Source: Galbibacter marinus (GTDB taxonomy: Bacteria; Bacteroidota; Bacteroidia; Flavobacteriales; Flavobacteriaceae). Taken from it: DNA of 64,000 nucleotides. Where the stretch lies: NCBI RefSeq assembly GCF_000300875.1, contig NZ_AMSG01000004.1, positions 124,001 through 188,000 on the forward strand, read 5' to 3'. Shown here piece after piece: positions 42,478-52,560 of the stretch. The position numbers were made by a program, and so were the translations under genes. The notes below the pieces were generated by a model that searched no databases, was not told the DNA's origin, and worked only from the letters and a program-made list of their open reading frames with translations. The first letter of the stretch is position 1; every line of letters starts with the position of its first letter.

Positions 42478-44394
42478 TTAATCTGTTTTAAATGGACTCG
42501 CTGGAAGCCCTTCTTTATTGTAGAGATTTGCATGTTCTGGATTGTCAGCCCAAGCATATCGAACATATTTTGGATTGGTAATCTCAGGGCTCCAAACCTC
42601 AATCTTATCTCCTTTTATTTCAGCTTTGGCCCATACAAAATTCTTATCCGCCCCAGCTATGGCAAATTCTTTTAAAGCTCCGTTGGAAGTAAGGCCAGAA
42701 CCTATGTGGTCAAAACTCAATACGATCTTTTGTTGATCAATTTCTTGAGATATAAATTGCGGGCCACTGTAGACGATGTCTTTGTCACCATAGGCCAGTC
42801 CTTTAGCGGCAAGAGCAAGACGATGTCCGACATCTTTTTTGTTCAAGGGGTGAATGTCGTTCCATTCACCTATATCGATTGTTACGGCCATCGCGGTGTT
42901 GTTTACCTCCAGGGTTTGAAGCTGCGCGTCTCTTAAAGCTGCCCAATTGCTCTGCGAAGGCTTTTCTTTGGCTTGCATAAAGTTTGGTAACTGAACGTAT
43001 AGGAAAGGAAATTTCCCTTGATTCCAATCCTCTCTCCAGGTCTTAATTAAGGTGGTGAATAATTCTTGGTATTTTTCAGGCTTACCTGTGTCTGATTCTC
43101 CTTGATACCATAAGGCTCCTTTAATACTGTAATTCATTAAGGGGGCTATCATAGCGTTGTAAAGCCCTCCTGGTTCCCAGCGTACGAAAGTTTGTCCAGC
43201 TAAAGGGTCTGCTTTGGCGCCTTGTCGTATGCTCCATGAGCCTTTAAGATCTATTTCCTTGTTGTCAATTACGATCTTATAATCTTTTTGAGGTGTAAAT
43301 CCTCCACGGCCTCTTTCGTTGATCACTTTAACAGCGATGGTATTGGCTCCTTCTTGTAGAAGATCTTTAGGAATCGTATACCTTCTAGGAGGATATTGAT
43401 AGGTGGTATGGCCCACATAGCTACCATTGATAAATACCGAATCTGCGTCAACAATGGTTCCTAATAGTAGTTTTGCTTCCTTGTCTAAGGAAGTTTTAGA
43501 AACTTCAAATTCTTTTCTTAACCATACAATGCCATGCTGAAGTTCTGGGTAGGAAGTAGCCCAAAAGCCAGGCATTTGAATTTTATCCCAGTTCTCAGTG
43601 TTGAGGTCTTTACTTTCCCAATGATCTTTCTGTCCTTTGTCTTGACCGTTTACTGTTTTATACCAGTTTTGAATTCGTTTGTGGTCTGCTTGTTTAATCG
43701 AATCGATATAGTGGTCTTGTTGGAATATTTTATGTTGTTGGTAGGCCTCAGGGAACTTTCTAAGAGCCTTTTCACTCAGCCATGCATCGATGGGTGAACC
43801 TCCTAAGGCTGAGTTAATCAGTCCAATAGGAATGTCATAGGTGTTGTGGATTTCGTGTGCAAAGAAGTAGGATACGGCTGAAAATTTCAAGACCGTTTCT
43901 GGTGTTGTCTTAGTCCATTTACCACCATCAATACGCTTTAAAGGCTCCTTGAAGTTAAATGTTTTAGGGACTTCAAAATACCTGATGTTTTCGAAATTAG
44001 CGCTTTTGATCTCATTGGGATATAAAGGACTTGTTCTATCAAGGGATATTTCCATATTAGATTGTCCTGAACAGAGCCAAACATCCCCAATTAGTATGTC
44101 ATCTAGTGTGATGGTGCTATCTGTACTGCGAATAACCATTTGGTATGGGCCGCCTGCCTCGATAGGAGGCAGGGTAGTAGCCCAATATCCTGTATTATCT
44201 GCTATTGCTTGATGTGTACTACTGTTGAACTGTATCTCTACGGTGTCTTGTTCAGTTGACCAACCCCAGATCTTCAGGGGAATGTCTCGTTGCAATACCA
44301 TACCATCACTAATGAGTTTTGGTAATTGTAATTGACAATAAACATTGATGCTACATAGTAGTAGCAGACACTTAATCAGTAAAGGTTTCATCAA
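42478..44394 (-). CDS. Sialate O-acetylesterase-type carbohydrate esterase
   Basis: A 638-residue SGNH-type esterase that removes acetyl groups from sugars. The signal peptide is MKPLLIKCLLLLCSINVYC. The nucleophile block is LCSGQSNMEISL (about 108-119), then NSALGGSPIDAWL and ALWYQGESDTGKPEKY. The catalytic Asp/His region is likely WNDIHPLNKKDVGHRLALAA. A jelly-roll-like insertion with WLRKEFEVSKTSL and GHTTYQYPPRRYTIP lies in the middle. It starts 60 bases behind the GH43 gene on the same strand, so both likely form an operon. In this context it probably deacetylates a plant or algal polysaccharide such as acetylated xylan rather than sialic acid (inference). Confidence 0.9.
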   Translation of the reverse strand: MMKPLLIKCLLLLCSINVYCQLQLPKLISDGMVLQRDIPLKIWGWSTEQDTVEIQFNSSTHQAIADNTGYWATTLPPIEAGGPYQMVIRSTDSTITLDDILIGDVWLCSGQSNMEISLDRTSPLYPNEIKSANFENIRYFEVPKTFNFKEPLKRIDGGKWTKTTPETVLKFSAVSYFFAHEIHNTYDIPIGLINSALGGSPIDAWLSEKALRKFPEAYQQHKIFQQDHYIDSIKQADHKRIQNWYKTVNGQDKGQKDHWESKDLNTENWDKIQMPGFWATSYPELQHGIVWLRKEFEVSKTSLDKEAKLLLGTIVDADSVFINGSYVGHTTYQYPPRRYTIPKDLLQEGANTIAVKVINERGRGGFTPQKDYKIVIDNKEIDLKGSWSIRQGAKADPLAGQTFVRWEPGGLYNAMIAPLMNYSIKGALWYQGESDTGKPEKYQELFTTLIKTWREDWNQGKFPFLYVQLPNFMQAKEKPSQSNWAALRDAQLQTLEVNNTAMAVTIDIGEWNDIHPLNKKDVGHRLALAAKGLAYGDKDIVYSGPQFISQEIDQQKIVLSFDHIGSGLTSNGALKEFAIAGADKNFVWAKAEIKGDKIEVWSPEITNPKYVRYAWADNPEHANLYNKEGLPASPFKTD

Positions 44395-44454
44395 GAATAT
44401 GGTTTTGCTAGGCCTTAGCCTAGCTGTTGGTTTATAGTTGGTTATTAGATATTA

Positions 44455-45576
44455 CTATGGTTGTTCTACCATGGCATCGATGGTTTTAATGCTACCATCT
44501 GCATTATGCTCTAATGGAGCAACTTTCATGCTTCTTAGGTATGTTTTTCCACCTGAAAGAGAACTGTCATGGAAGAATAAATACCACTGACCATCGAATT
44601 CAACTATCGAATGGTGGTTTGTCCAACCCAATACTGGTTTTAGAATCACCCCTTGGTATGTGAAAGGTCCATAAGGAGAATCACCAATACCATAAGCAAT
44701 ATTATGCGTATCACCAGTGGAGTATGACAAATAGTATTTTCCATTGTATTTGTGAACCCAAGCAGCCTCAAAGAATCGACGATCGTTATCCCCTGTCAAT
44801 AGTGGATTTCCTTCCTCATCCAAAATAAGGACATCTTTAGGTTTTTCAGCCAAAGACACCATGTCATCACTTAGTTTGGCAATTTTAGCCGTCAACGCAG
44901 GCTCGTCATCAGCTGGGTAAGTGTCGGTTCCAACATAGGTTCCATTATCCCAACGTTGAAGCTGTCCACCCCAAATACCTCCGAAGTACATATAGTAATC
45001 GTCTCCGTCTTTAAAAATTGCTGGATCAATACTATAGGTGTCCGCAATCGGTTGATCTAATGCTGTAAATGGACCATGTGGTGTTGGGCCTGTAGCTACT
45101 CCCATTCTAAAAACCTCAGAAGAATCCTTGGCTGGGAAATAAAGATAGTAGGTGCCATCTTTCTCAGCAGCGTCCGGAGCCCACATTTGTTTTTTAGCCC
45201 ATTTCACATCTTCTAAGTCCAATACTTTCCCGTGGTCTTTTACCGGGGCGCCAAAGCTATCCATAGAATACACGTGGTAATCCTTCATGTTGAAATGGTT
45301 TCCCAAATCATCTTCAGGGACTCCTGAATCCCAGTCATGAGAAGGGTAGATGTATATTTTGTTCTCAAACACATGAGCAGATGGATCTGCTGTATAGTTG
45401 TCTGTAACAAGAGCTGGGTATTTCTCTTTTTGTTCACTGTCTACTGTGGCAATCTCTGTAGTGTTCTTAGAATCTTTTTTAGTGTTGGTGTTACAGCTAA
45501 CACAGAAGACAGTAAATGCCAGAGCTGCAAAGTATAGGCTCGGGTGTTTTTTGTTTAATAATGTTAAATTGCTCAT
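44455..45576 (-). CDS. Glycoside hydrolase family 43 lipoprotein
   Basis: A 373-residue five-bladed beta-propeller enzyme. The lipobox is TVFCVSC before NTNTKKD. GH43 catalytic signs are ADPSAHVFENKIYIYPSHD (general base Asp), SIDPAIFKDGDDYYMYFGG (pKa-modulating Asp) and FFEAAWVHKYNGKYYLSYSTGD (general acid Glu). Another block is KQMWAPDAAEKDGTYYLYFPAKDSS. Members are mainly beta-xylosidases and alpha-L-arabinofuranosidases; which one cannot be decided from sequence alone. It is probably outer-membrane attached. It is divergent from susC and followed by the acetylesterase, so the four genes form a small utilization locus. Confidence 0.9.
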   Translation of the reverse strand: MSNLTLLNKKHPSLYFAALAFTVFCVSCNTNTKKDSKNTTEIATVDSEQKEKYPALVTDNYTADPSAHVFENKIYIYPSHDWDSGVPEDDLGNHFNMKDYHVYSMDSFGAPVKDHGKVLDLEDVKWAKKQMWAPDAAEKDGTYYLYFPAKDSSEVFRMGVATGPTPHGPFTALDQPIADTYSIDPAIFKDGDDYYMYFGGIWGGQLQRWDNGTYVGTDTYPADDEPALTAKIAKLSDDMVSLAEKPKDVLILDEEGNPLLTGDNDRRFFEAAWVHKYNGKYYLSYSTGDTHNIAYGIGDSPYGPFTYQGVILKPVLGWTNHHSIVEFDGQWYLFFHDSSLSGGKTYLRSMKVAPLEHNADGSIKTIDAMVEQP

Positions 45577-45753
45577 GAATTCGTTTTAATTTTTGGTTGT
45601 ACTTTTATTGAATTATCTGCACGAATATATAAAAAAATAAAATCAATCGTTTTCTTAAATGATTTTTATTTTTATTTAACTGAATATTAAGTGGTTGTCT
45701 GTTTTGGGTTTTATGTAAACATCTTTTTATGTACTAAAATTATAAAAATTTTG

Positions 45754-45767
45754 CGCAACCGATTGCG
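45754..45767. promoter_or_regulatory. LacI-type operator-like palindrome, copy 2, before susC
   Basis: CGCAACCGATTGCG is a 14-base palindrome with one mismatched central pair and a central CG, as in LacI/GalR operators. It lies 100 bases before the susC ATG in the divergent GH43-susC region. A weaker related half (CAATCGTTTTC at 45644-45654) lies nearer to the GH43 start, so both directions could be controlled. No LacI-type gene is in the window. Confidence 0.55.
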
Positions 45768-45866
45768 TTAATCGAATATTTATGTATATTTATCCAATCA
45801 AATAAAATTTAGAATAAATCAACTAATAACGCATTAAACCAACTCATTCATTAAACATTCTACAAA

Positions 45867-48800
45867 ATGACTAACCCATTTTTATTTAAAATTCATTATG
45901 AAAGGAGATTACTGTTTAGTTTTCTTCTGTTCATGTTCTTTGTCTTTGGTAATGTGCTTTATGCTCAAAACCAAAATGTTTCTGGTGTGGTTTCTGATCA
46001 AATGGGACCCTTGCCAGGTGTAACTGTAATTGTCTCTGGAACTAATATAGGGACTACTACAGATTTTGATGGAAAGTATTCACTTTCAAATGTGCCTTCA
46101 AATGGTGTTTTGGAGTTTAGCTATATTGGTTTTTCTGTTCAACATGTGAATGTTAACGGTCAGAATCAGATAAATGTTACCCTTGAGCAAGACACACAGC
46201 AACTTGATGAAGTTGTGGTAGTGGGGTATGGTACACAAAGGCGTGAAGCTGTTACTGGTTCTGTAGCTTCTATTAAATCAGAAGCCATTACGGAGGTGCC
46301 ATCTCCAAATATTTCTCAAGCCCTACAAGGTAGAATCGCAGGGGTTGAAATGACTCAGACTTCCTCCAAGCCAGGGGCCTCAATGCAGATTCGAATTCGT
46401 GGAACACGTTCTTTGAATGCTAGCAATGATCCTTTAATAGTACTTAATGGTATACCATTTGCAGGTTCTATTGGGGATATCAATCCAAATGATATCGAAA
46501 GTATTGATATCTTAAAAGATGCTTCTTCTTCTGCTATTTACGGTTCTCGAGGTGCTAACGGGGTTATCCTTATTACCACCAAATCAGGTGTTGCAGGGCA
46601 AAAAGCTTCCTTTACTTATAATGGATACTCTGGTATCTCAACACTTTTCTCTGAATTCCCAATGATGAATGGTGAGGAATTCGTGAAACTTAGAGCAGCT
46701 GCAGGACAATATCAAAATACCCTTGATGAGTCTGATGATATTTATACAGACTGGCAAGACATGATCTTCCAAACAGGTTCCATTACCAGTCATGATGTTG
46801 GTGTTACTGGAGGAACTGAGAGTGGAAGTTACAATTTTGGTTTAGGTTATTACAAAAATGAAGGTGTTGTTCCTTTACAGGAGTATGAGCGTATTTCAAT
46901 GAGAGCCAATTTTGATCAAAATATAGGATCTTTATTAAGAGTTGGGCTTACAACAAATACGAACTATGCTATTACCGATGGTAGTAGCGTGCCCGCAGTA
47001 GGAATGGCTCTTGCTCGTTCACCTATTGCAAATCCTTACAATCCAGATGGTAGTTTAAAAGAGACGATTTTAGAGCAAACCTCTGGTGCACAATGGGTGC
47101 CAACCAATGATCGTTTTTATTCCCTAGGGGATAAGTATATAAACCAAAACAGATCCTTCAGTTCTTATAACAGTTTGTTTGGGGAGTTAAAGATTCCATT
47201 TATTGATGGTTTAAAATACAGAATCAATGTAGGGCTTAATTACAGACAAAGTAATGATGGTAGTTATACAGGTGAAGGTGTTTTTAACGGAAATCCAAAC
47301 AATCCATCTTCAGCATCTGTAGCCAATTCCCACACCACAAGTTGGACTGTAGAGAATGTATTGACCTACGATAAAACTTTTGCAGAGAAACACCATGTTA
47401 ATGTAACGGCATTGTATTCTTCTCAAGAGGAACGTTACAACCGTTCACATATGTCTGCTCTAGATATTCCAGCAGATCATTTTCAGTTTTATAACTTAGG
47501 TCGCGCGGAAGGAGAAATTAATGTAGATCCAGGTCAACAATGGTATTCTGTATGGGGATTGATGTCTTATATGGGAAGAGTGATGTATTCATTTGATGAT
47601 CGCTATATGCTCAGTGCTGCATTTCGTTCAGATGGTTCGTCTCGATTGGCTGATGGTCAAAAATGGCATTCATATCCAGCAATATCAGCTGGATGGAATA
47701 TTGCAAATGAATCCTTCTTAGAGAATAGCTCAGTTATTAATCAGCTAAAGCTAAGAGCAGGATATGGACAAACAGCCAATCAAGCGATTGATCCATACAA
47801 AACATTGGGACTTCTTAATACCAGACCCTATAACTTTGGTGACCAATTCTCAACTGGATACTATGTGTCGGAATTACCTAATGAAAATTTAGGTTGGGAA
47901 TATTCTGAAACTTATAACTTTGGAGTGGACTTCTCACTTTTCAATCATCGACTCTCTGGTACAGTAGAATATTATATTCAAGACACAAAAGATGTTCTAC
48001 TAGGTGTAAACCTTCCTTCGACCTCTGGTGTTAATAGCTATACCGCTAACATAGGACAAACACAAAACAAAGGGGTTGAGGTTTCTTTAAACGGTTTAAT
48101 AATTGACAATCCAGATGGATTTAGCTGGGAGGCTGGAATTAATGTGTACGCTAACAGAAATAAACTTGTTAAGCTTGCCTCTGGTCAGGAGCGTGATGAA
48201 TCAAACTGGTGGTTTGTGGATCACCCAATTAACGTGATCTATGACTATGAAAAAGTTGGGCTTTGGCAAGAGAATGATCAGCATTTAGATATTTTAGAGC
48301 CAGGAGGTAATCCAGGGATGATCAAAGTAAAATACACAGGCGGATACAATGCTGATGGAACTCCAGAGCGTGCTATCGGGCCTGATGATAGACAAATCAT
48401 GAGCTTAGAGCCAGATTTCCAAGGTGGATTTAATACACGATTCTCTTATAAGAATTTTGATCTTACAGCAGTGGGAGCCTTTAAAAGTGGAGGCGTTCTT
48501 ATTAGTTCATTATACAGTTCTTCTGGGTACTTAAATACCTTAAATGGACGTGCTGGAAACAACGTAAGTGTAGATTACTGGACTCCAGAGAATACAGGAG
48601 CTAAATATCCAAAACCAGGGGGTGTTCAAAGTAGTGATAATCCAAAATACGGAAGTACATTAGGGTATTTTGATGCTTCATATCTTAAAATAAGAACCTT
48701 GTCTTTAGGGTACAATTTTGATCAAGAGTTCTTTTCTGATCTTGGACTTGAGAAGTTCAGACTTTACTTAACGGTTCAAAATCCATTAGTGATGTTCTCT

Positions 48801-48950
48801 CCATACCACAAAGAATCAGGAATGGATCCTGAGACCAACTCTTATGGGGATGAAAACGTAGCAGTAGGTGGACAAAGAAGGTTATTGATTATTGGAACCA
48901 ACACCCCTGCGACAAGAAACTTCTTAGTAGGATTAAATCTAACATTTTAA
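45867..48950 (+). CDS. susC: SusC/RagA-type TonB-linked outer-membrane transporter
   Basis: A 1,027-residue outer-membrane transporter that imports oligosaccharides with a SusD lipoprotein. The signal peptide is followed by a carboxypeptidase-regulatory-like domain (NVSGVVSDQMGPLPGVTVIVSGTNIGTTTDFDGKYSLSNV, about 35-105). Next is the SusC signature QLDEVVVVGYGTQRREAVTGSV, the plug (IRGTRSLNASNDPLIVLNGIPF; IDILKDASSSAIYGSRGANGVILITTKSG), and a 22-strand-type barrel ending NFLVGLNLTF. The symbol is used in the family sense. It is paired with susD after 14 bases and lies under the LacI-type palindrome. The nearby GH43 and acetylesterase suggest a xylan- or arabinan-like substrate. Confidence 0.95.
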   Translation: MTNPFLFKIHYERRLLFSFLLFMFFVFGNVLYAQNQNVSGVVSDQMGPLPGVTVIVSGTNIGTTTDFDGKYSLSNVPSNGVLEFSYIGFSVQHVNVNGQNQINVTLEQDTQQLDEVVVVGYGTQRREAVTGSVASIKSEAITEVPSPNISQALQGRIAGVEMTQTSSKPGASMQIRIRGTRSLNASNDPLIVLNGIPFAGSIGDINPNDIESIDILKDASSSAIYGSRGANGVILITTKSGVAGQKASFTYNGYSGISTLFSEFPMMNGEEFVKLRAAAGQYQNTLDESDDIYTDWQDMIFQTGSITSHDVGVTGGTESGSYNFGLGYYKNEGVVPLQEYERISMRANFDQNIGSLLRVGLTTNTNYAITDGSSVPAVGMALARSPIANPYNPDGSLKETILEQTSGAQWVPTNDRFYSLGDKYINQNRSFSSYNSLFGELKIPFIDGLKYRINVGLNYRQSNDGSYTGEGVFNGNPNNPSSASVANSHTTSWTVENVLTYDKTFAEKHHVNVTALYSSQEERYNRSHMSALDIPADHFQFYNLGRAEGEINVDPGQQWYSVWGLMSYMGRVMYSFDDRYMLSAAFRSDGSSRLADGQKWHSYPAISAGWNIANESFLENSSVINQLKLRAGYGQTANQAIDPYKTLGLLNTRPYNFGDQFSTGYYVSELPNENLGWEYSETYNFGVDFSLFNHRLSGTVEYYIQDTKDVLLGVNLPSTSGVNSYTANIGQTQNKGVEVSLNGLIIDNPDGFSWEAGINVYANRNKLVKLASGQERDESNWWFVDHPINVIYDYEKVGLWQENDQHLDILEPGGNPGMIKVKYTGGYNADGTPERAIGPDDRQIMSLEPDFQGGFNTRFSYKNFDLTAVGAFKSGGVLISSLYSSSGYLNTLNGRAGNNVSVDYWTPENTGAKYPKPGGVQSSDNPKYGSTLGYFDASYLKIRTLSLGYNFDQEFFSDLGLEKFRLYLTVQNPLVMFSPYHKESGMDPETNSYGDENVAVGGQRRLLIIGTNTPATRNFLVGLNLTF

Positions 48951-48964
48951 AAAAAAATAGAAGC

Positions 48965-50917
48965 ATGAAACGTATTTATAAAGCTAAATTTATAGGAATA
49001 GGGCTGCTGTTGTTTTTTATGGCTTCCTGTTCTAAAGATATATTAGAAGAACAGCCCAGGAGTATTTATGAACCTGGGTATTTCCAAACTGAAAACGGAG
49101 TTCTAGGTGGACTTACTGCGATGTACGCGCATTTGCGTTATATCTATGGTCAAGCCTATTATTATAACTCCTGTCTTACAGGAACTGATGAGGTGACTTA
49201 TGCACAAAGTGCTGATGGGAACTTCAAAGATATGGACCTTTCAGGAGTAGGGCAATTAACTGCTGCAACCAGTAGATCTGATGTGCTTTGGGGAACTGCA
49301 TTTACAAACATCAATACCGCGAGTGGAATTATCGAGAATGCGGAGGTTGTTGGAACTATTTCTGATGCCCTTATTGCAGAGGCGAGATTCTTTAGAGCCT
49401 TTGATTACTTTTTATTAGTACAAACTTTTGGTGGAGTACCATTGGATCTTGGAGCTGGGGAATTAAAGTTTAATACCTCTACTGCCAGAACTTCTATTAG
49501 AAACACTGTTCCAGAGGTATATACAAAGGCAATATTTCCTGATCTAATTACAGCAGTAAACGATCTTCCAATGGAAGGTCGTGTCACTGGAGGTGCTACC
49601 AAAACCCTAGCTAGACTTTTTCTTGCCAAGGCTTACCTCACCTATGGGTGGTGGTTAGAAAACCCAGGTAATATTCCAACTTATCCAGAGGTTGCTAGAA
49701 CTGATCCTGATGGGCACGATGCACAGTGGTATTTCCAACAGGCATATGATGTTGCTATGGAAGGTATACAGAATCCAGGTCCATTTGCATTGCAGGAAAC
49801 TTATTATGATGTGCATTTAGCATCTAATGATAGAAACAATGAGATTTTGCTTTACGCAGATCATACAGAGGATAGTGAACTCTATAACGGAGGAAGCTTA
49901 ACCTATGGTAGCGGTGGGGCTCCTGATAACTTCGCAGTATGGATGATGACTTGGAACTATACCAACTTAAAAAGTTCTTTGGATCCAGCTTGGACGAGTG
50001 AAGCGAGCTCGGTTCAAAGAGAAGCGGCTCAAGCATATGGTCGTCCATGGACGCGTATGTGTCCAACCATCAATGTGATAGAGGAAACCTTTGCTGACAA
50101 AGTGGATGATTCAAGATATGACGGAACCTTTGTGACTACCTTTAGAGCGAATTGGCCTAAGGGTGGATCAGATGCCGAAGTGATGTATGGTGCGAACTCA
50201 TTGCCTATTTATCCTGGAGATGCAGTTTTGACATTTTTAGATGAAGAACCTGCAGGTACGATTGATTATTCAAACTCCCAATACAATAGTGGTATTGGGG
50301 CTGGTGTATTGCCAGGGCGTGCGGATTTTGTAATCTCTCCTAGAGGAATCAGTAGATTTACCTATCCTGGATTATGGAAATTGGGTACATATAGAACAGA
50401 TAATGGTGATGGTTTAGGCTCACCAAATGCTGGTAGTACAAGACCATTTAACATCGCAAAATTTTCGGAATTATATTTCATTGCAGCAGAAGCAGCTGTT
50501 AAAGGAGCCTCTACTTCAGGTCAAAGTGCAAGAGATTTAATAAATGTCATTAGAGCCAGAGCTGGTAAATGGCGTTGGGATAACAACGGTGATGAAGTAA
50601 AAATCGAGGATCACAGTGCGCAAATGGTTAGTGAGACTCCTGGAACCATTACCATCGATTATTTGCTGGCAGAACGCTCTCGTGAGTACTATGGAGAAGG
50701 CTACCGTTGGTTTGATTTAGTGAGAACCCAGAAATGGCAAGAACTAGCGAGTAGTTATGAAATCGCTGGTCCAGAACTTGGAAATCACACCGCTGAGACT
50801 TTCACGCGTACCATTGAAGATTATCATTACCTGCGTCCTATCCCACAAGGTCAGCTTGAGGGGATGGAAATGACAGAATCTGAGAAAGAAGCGTATCAGA
50901 ATCCTGGATATAGATAG
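48965..50917 (+). CDS. susD: SusD/RagB-type glycan-binding lipoprotein
   Basis: A 650-residue surface lipoprotein that captures glycan at the SusC channel. The lipobox is FFMASC before SKDILEEQP. Family marks are the N-terminal LEEQPRSIYEPGYFQTENGVLGGLTAMYAHLR, the TPR-like helices (FRAFDYFLLVQTFGGVPLDL; TKTLARLFLAKAYLTYG), and the C-terminal LLAERSREYYGEGYRWFDLVRTQKW and YHYLRPIPQGQLE. It follows susC by 14 bases and ends at a strong terminator. Length is at the upper end for SusD homologues. Confidence 0.95.
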   Translation: MKRIYKAKFIGIGLLLFFMASCSKDILEEQPRSIYEPGYFQTENGVLGGLTAMYAHLRYIYGQAYYYNSCLTGTDEVTYAQSADGNFKDMDLSGVGQLTAATSRSDVLWGTAFTNINTASGIIENAEVVGTISDALIAEARFFRAFDYFLLVQTFGGVPLDLGAGELKFNTSTARTSIRNTVPEVYTKAIFPDLITAVNDLPMEGRVTGGATKTLARLFLAKAYLTYGWWLENPGNIPTYPEVARTDPDGHDAQWYFQQAYDVAMEGIQNPGPFALQETYYDVHLASNDRNNEILLYADHTEDSELYNGGSLTYGSGGAPDNFAVWMMTWNYTNLKSSLDPAWTSEASSVQREAAQAYGRPWTRMCPTINVIEETFADKVDDSRYDGTFVTTFRANWPKGGSDAEVMYGANSLPIYPGDAVLTFLDEEPAGTIDYSNSQYNSGIGAGVLPGRADFVISPRGISRFTYPGLWKLGTYRTDNGDGLGSPNAGSTRPFNIAKFSELYFIAAEAAVKGASTSGQSARDLINVIRARAGKWRWDNNGDEVKIEDHSAQMVSETPGTITIDYLLAERSREYYGEGYRWFDLVRTQKWQELASSYEIAGPELGNHTAETFTRTIEDYHYLRPIPQGQLEGMEMTESEKEAYQNPGYR

Positions 50918-50979
50918 AATGTAGCTTAGATAAGATTGAAAGAGAAAAACAGTAGACTGTTTTTTAATGTTAGTTTGCT

Positions 50980-51010
50980 TAAGAGAGGGTATTGTGCTTA
51001 CCCTCTCTTA
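50980..51010 (+). terminator. Terminator of the susCD operon
   Basis: TAAGAGAGGGTA (50980-50991) and TACCCTCTCTTA (50999-51010) form a perfect 12-bp stem with a 7-base loop, followed by T/A-rich sequence, about 60 bases after the susD stop. Confidence 0.8.
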
Positions 51011-51168
51011 TATTTTATAACCCCCTGTGATTTCTTATAATATTTGTCGTTTTGGGATGATTTTGAGAATGTTACTCATCGAATTAGTTGTAGTATTTTA
51101 GTTGCTAAGTGGTAGGTTTTTGTATTTTAGTTGGAACTATCAACGATAAACGCTAAAAACAAATTCTC

Positions 51169-52560
51169 ATGAAACTACAACTATTGTTGCTTCTGTGTCT
51201 GTTTTTTCTCTCTTGTGATGAGCAGAAATCAAGTGCAGAGGAGAAGGATTCTACAAGTGCATACTCGGTGCCTGTGGAGTACTTTAAACTTGACAATGGG
51301 CTTAAGGTTATCCTTTCTAAGGATGATACTGCCCCAACGGCTATTGTAGCAGTGTACTACAATATCGGCTTTAGAATAGAGCCGAAAGATCGAACTGGTT
51401 TTGCTCATTTATTTGAACACATGATGTTTCAAGGTTCCGAAAATCTCCGGAAAATGGAATTTATCAATCTAGTTCAAAAGAATGGTGGTATTTTAAATGG
51501 ATCCACTCGTTTTGATTTTACCAATTATTTTGAGATTGTCCCAGCTCATAAATTAGAAACCATGCTTTGGGCTGAAGCTGACCGCATGAGAGGATTAGAT
51601 ATCACTCAGGAAAATCTAACCAACCAACAAGGGGTGGTGAAAAATGAAGTAAAAGTCAACGTGCTTAATCAGCCATATGGTGGTTTTCCATGGCTAGATA
51701 TGCCACAATATGCCAATGAGAATTGGTACAATGCTCATAATTTCTATGGAGATTTAAAGGATTTGGATTCTGCAAATCTGGAAGATGTGGCAGATTTCTT
51801 TAAAACCTATTACGCCCCTAACAATGCCGCTTTAGCGGTTGTAGGCGATTTCTCCGCTGAAGAGGTGAAGGGATGGATTCAAAAATATTTTGGCGATATA
51901 CCTTCGGCAGAACTTCCCGCGACTCCTGATATTTCAGAGCCGAAGCAAACAGAAGAAAAGTTTTTCATCAAAGACGATTCCTTAGCTAATAAACCTGCCA
52001 TTGCAGTGGCCTATAAAATGCCAAAGAGAAATACACCTGAGTATTACGCGATGGGTCTTTTAGATCAAATTTTGGTTCAAGGCGATAATTCATTGCTTCG
52101 ACAAAAGCTTGTCAATGAAAATGGTTATACATCCAATGTGAGTGGCGGCATAAACTACTTAGGAAATATGTTTAATTATAAAGGGCCTATGCTTTGGATG
52201 TTTAATCTGACTTATGATAATGACACTTCAAAGGATCAAGTGATGGCTGCAGTGGATTCCGTACTTAACAATTTAAAATCAAAGGTTACAAAGGAAAGTG
52301 TAGCTGGGGCACTAGTAAAGATGAGGTCGAGTTTATATGATGAACTAGGAGGATCCTTCGGACTAGGAAGAGCAGATTTGCTCTGTAGTTTTGCTTTATT
52401 TGATGATGACCCCGGGAGAATCAATACTTTGGAGCAGGAGTTTAAAAAAGTCACTCCTGAACTGATCCACGCTACTATTGATTCTTATCTCAGACCAACT
52501 AATAGAACGGTACTAGTGGTAAATCCTTTATTAGATAATTCTAAAACAAGCAAAAGATGA
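51169..52560 (+). CDS. M16 family zinc peptidase, catalytic member of a pair
   Basis: A 463-residue lipoprotein (LLCLFFLSC before DEQKSS) of the insulinase/mitochondrial-processing-peptidase-like family. The inverted zinc motif HxxEH is present as HLFEHMMFQGSE (about 78-89), and the third ligand Glu lies in NQQGVVKNEVKVN. It starts VPVEYFKLDNGLKVILSKDDTAPTAIVAVYYNIGFRIEP, typical of M16B. The next gene, overlapping by 4 bases (ATGA), encodes a non-catalytic homologue. The two should form a heterodimer in the envelope. Substrate unknown; small peptides are likely. Confidence 0.93.
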   Translation: MKLQLLLLLCLFFLSCDEQKSSAEEKDSTSAYSVPVEYFKLDNGLKVILSKDDTAPTAIVAVYYNIGFRIEPKDRTGFAHLFEHMMFQGSENLRKMEFINLVQKNGGILNGSTRFDFTNYFEIVPAHKLETMLWAEADRMRGLDITQENLTNQQGVVKNEVKVNVLNQPYGGFPWLDMPQYANENWYNAHNFYGDLKDLDSANLEDVADFFKTYYAPNNAALAVVGDFSAEEVKGWIQKYFGDIPSAELPATPDISEPKQTEEKFFIKDDSLANKPAIAVAYKMPKRNTPEYYAMGLLDQILVQGDNSLLRQKLVNENGYTSNVSGGINYLGNMFNYKGPMLWMFNLTYDNDTSKDQVMAAVDSVLNNLKSKVTKESVAGALVKMRSSLYDELGGSFGLGRADLLCSFALFDDDPGRINTLEQEFKKVTPELIHATIDSYLRPTNRTVLVVNPLLDNSKTSKR

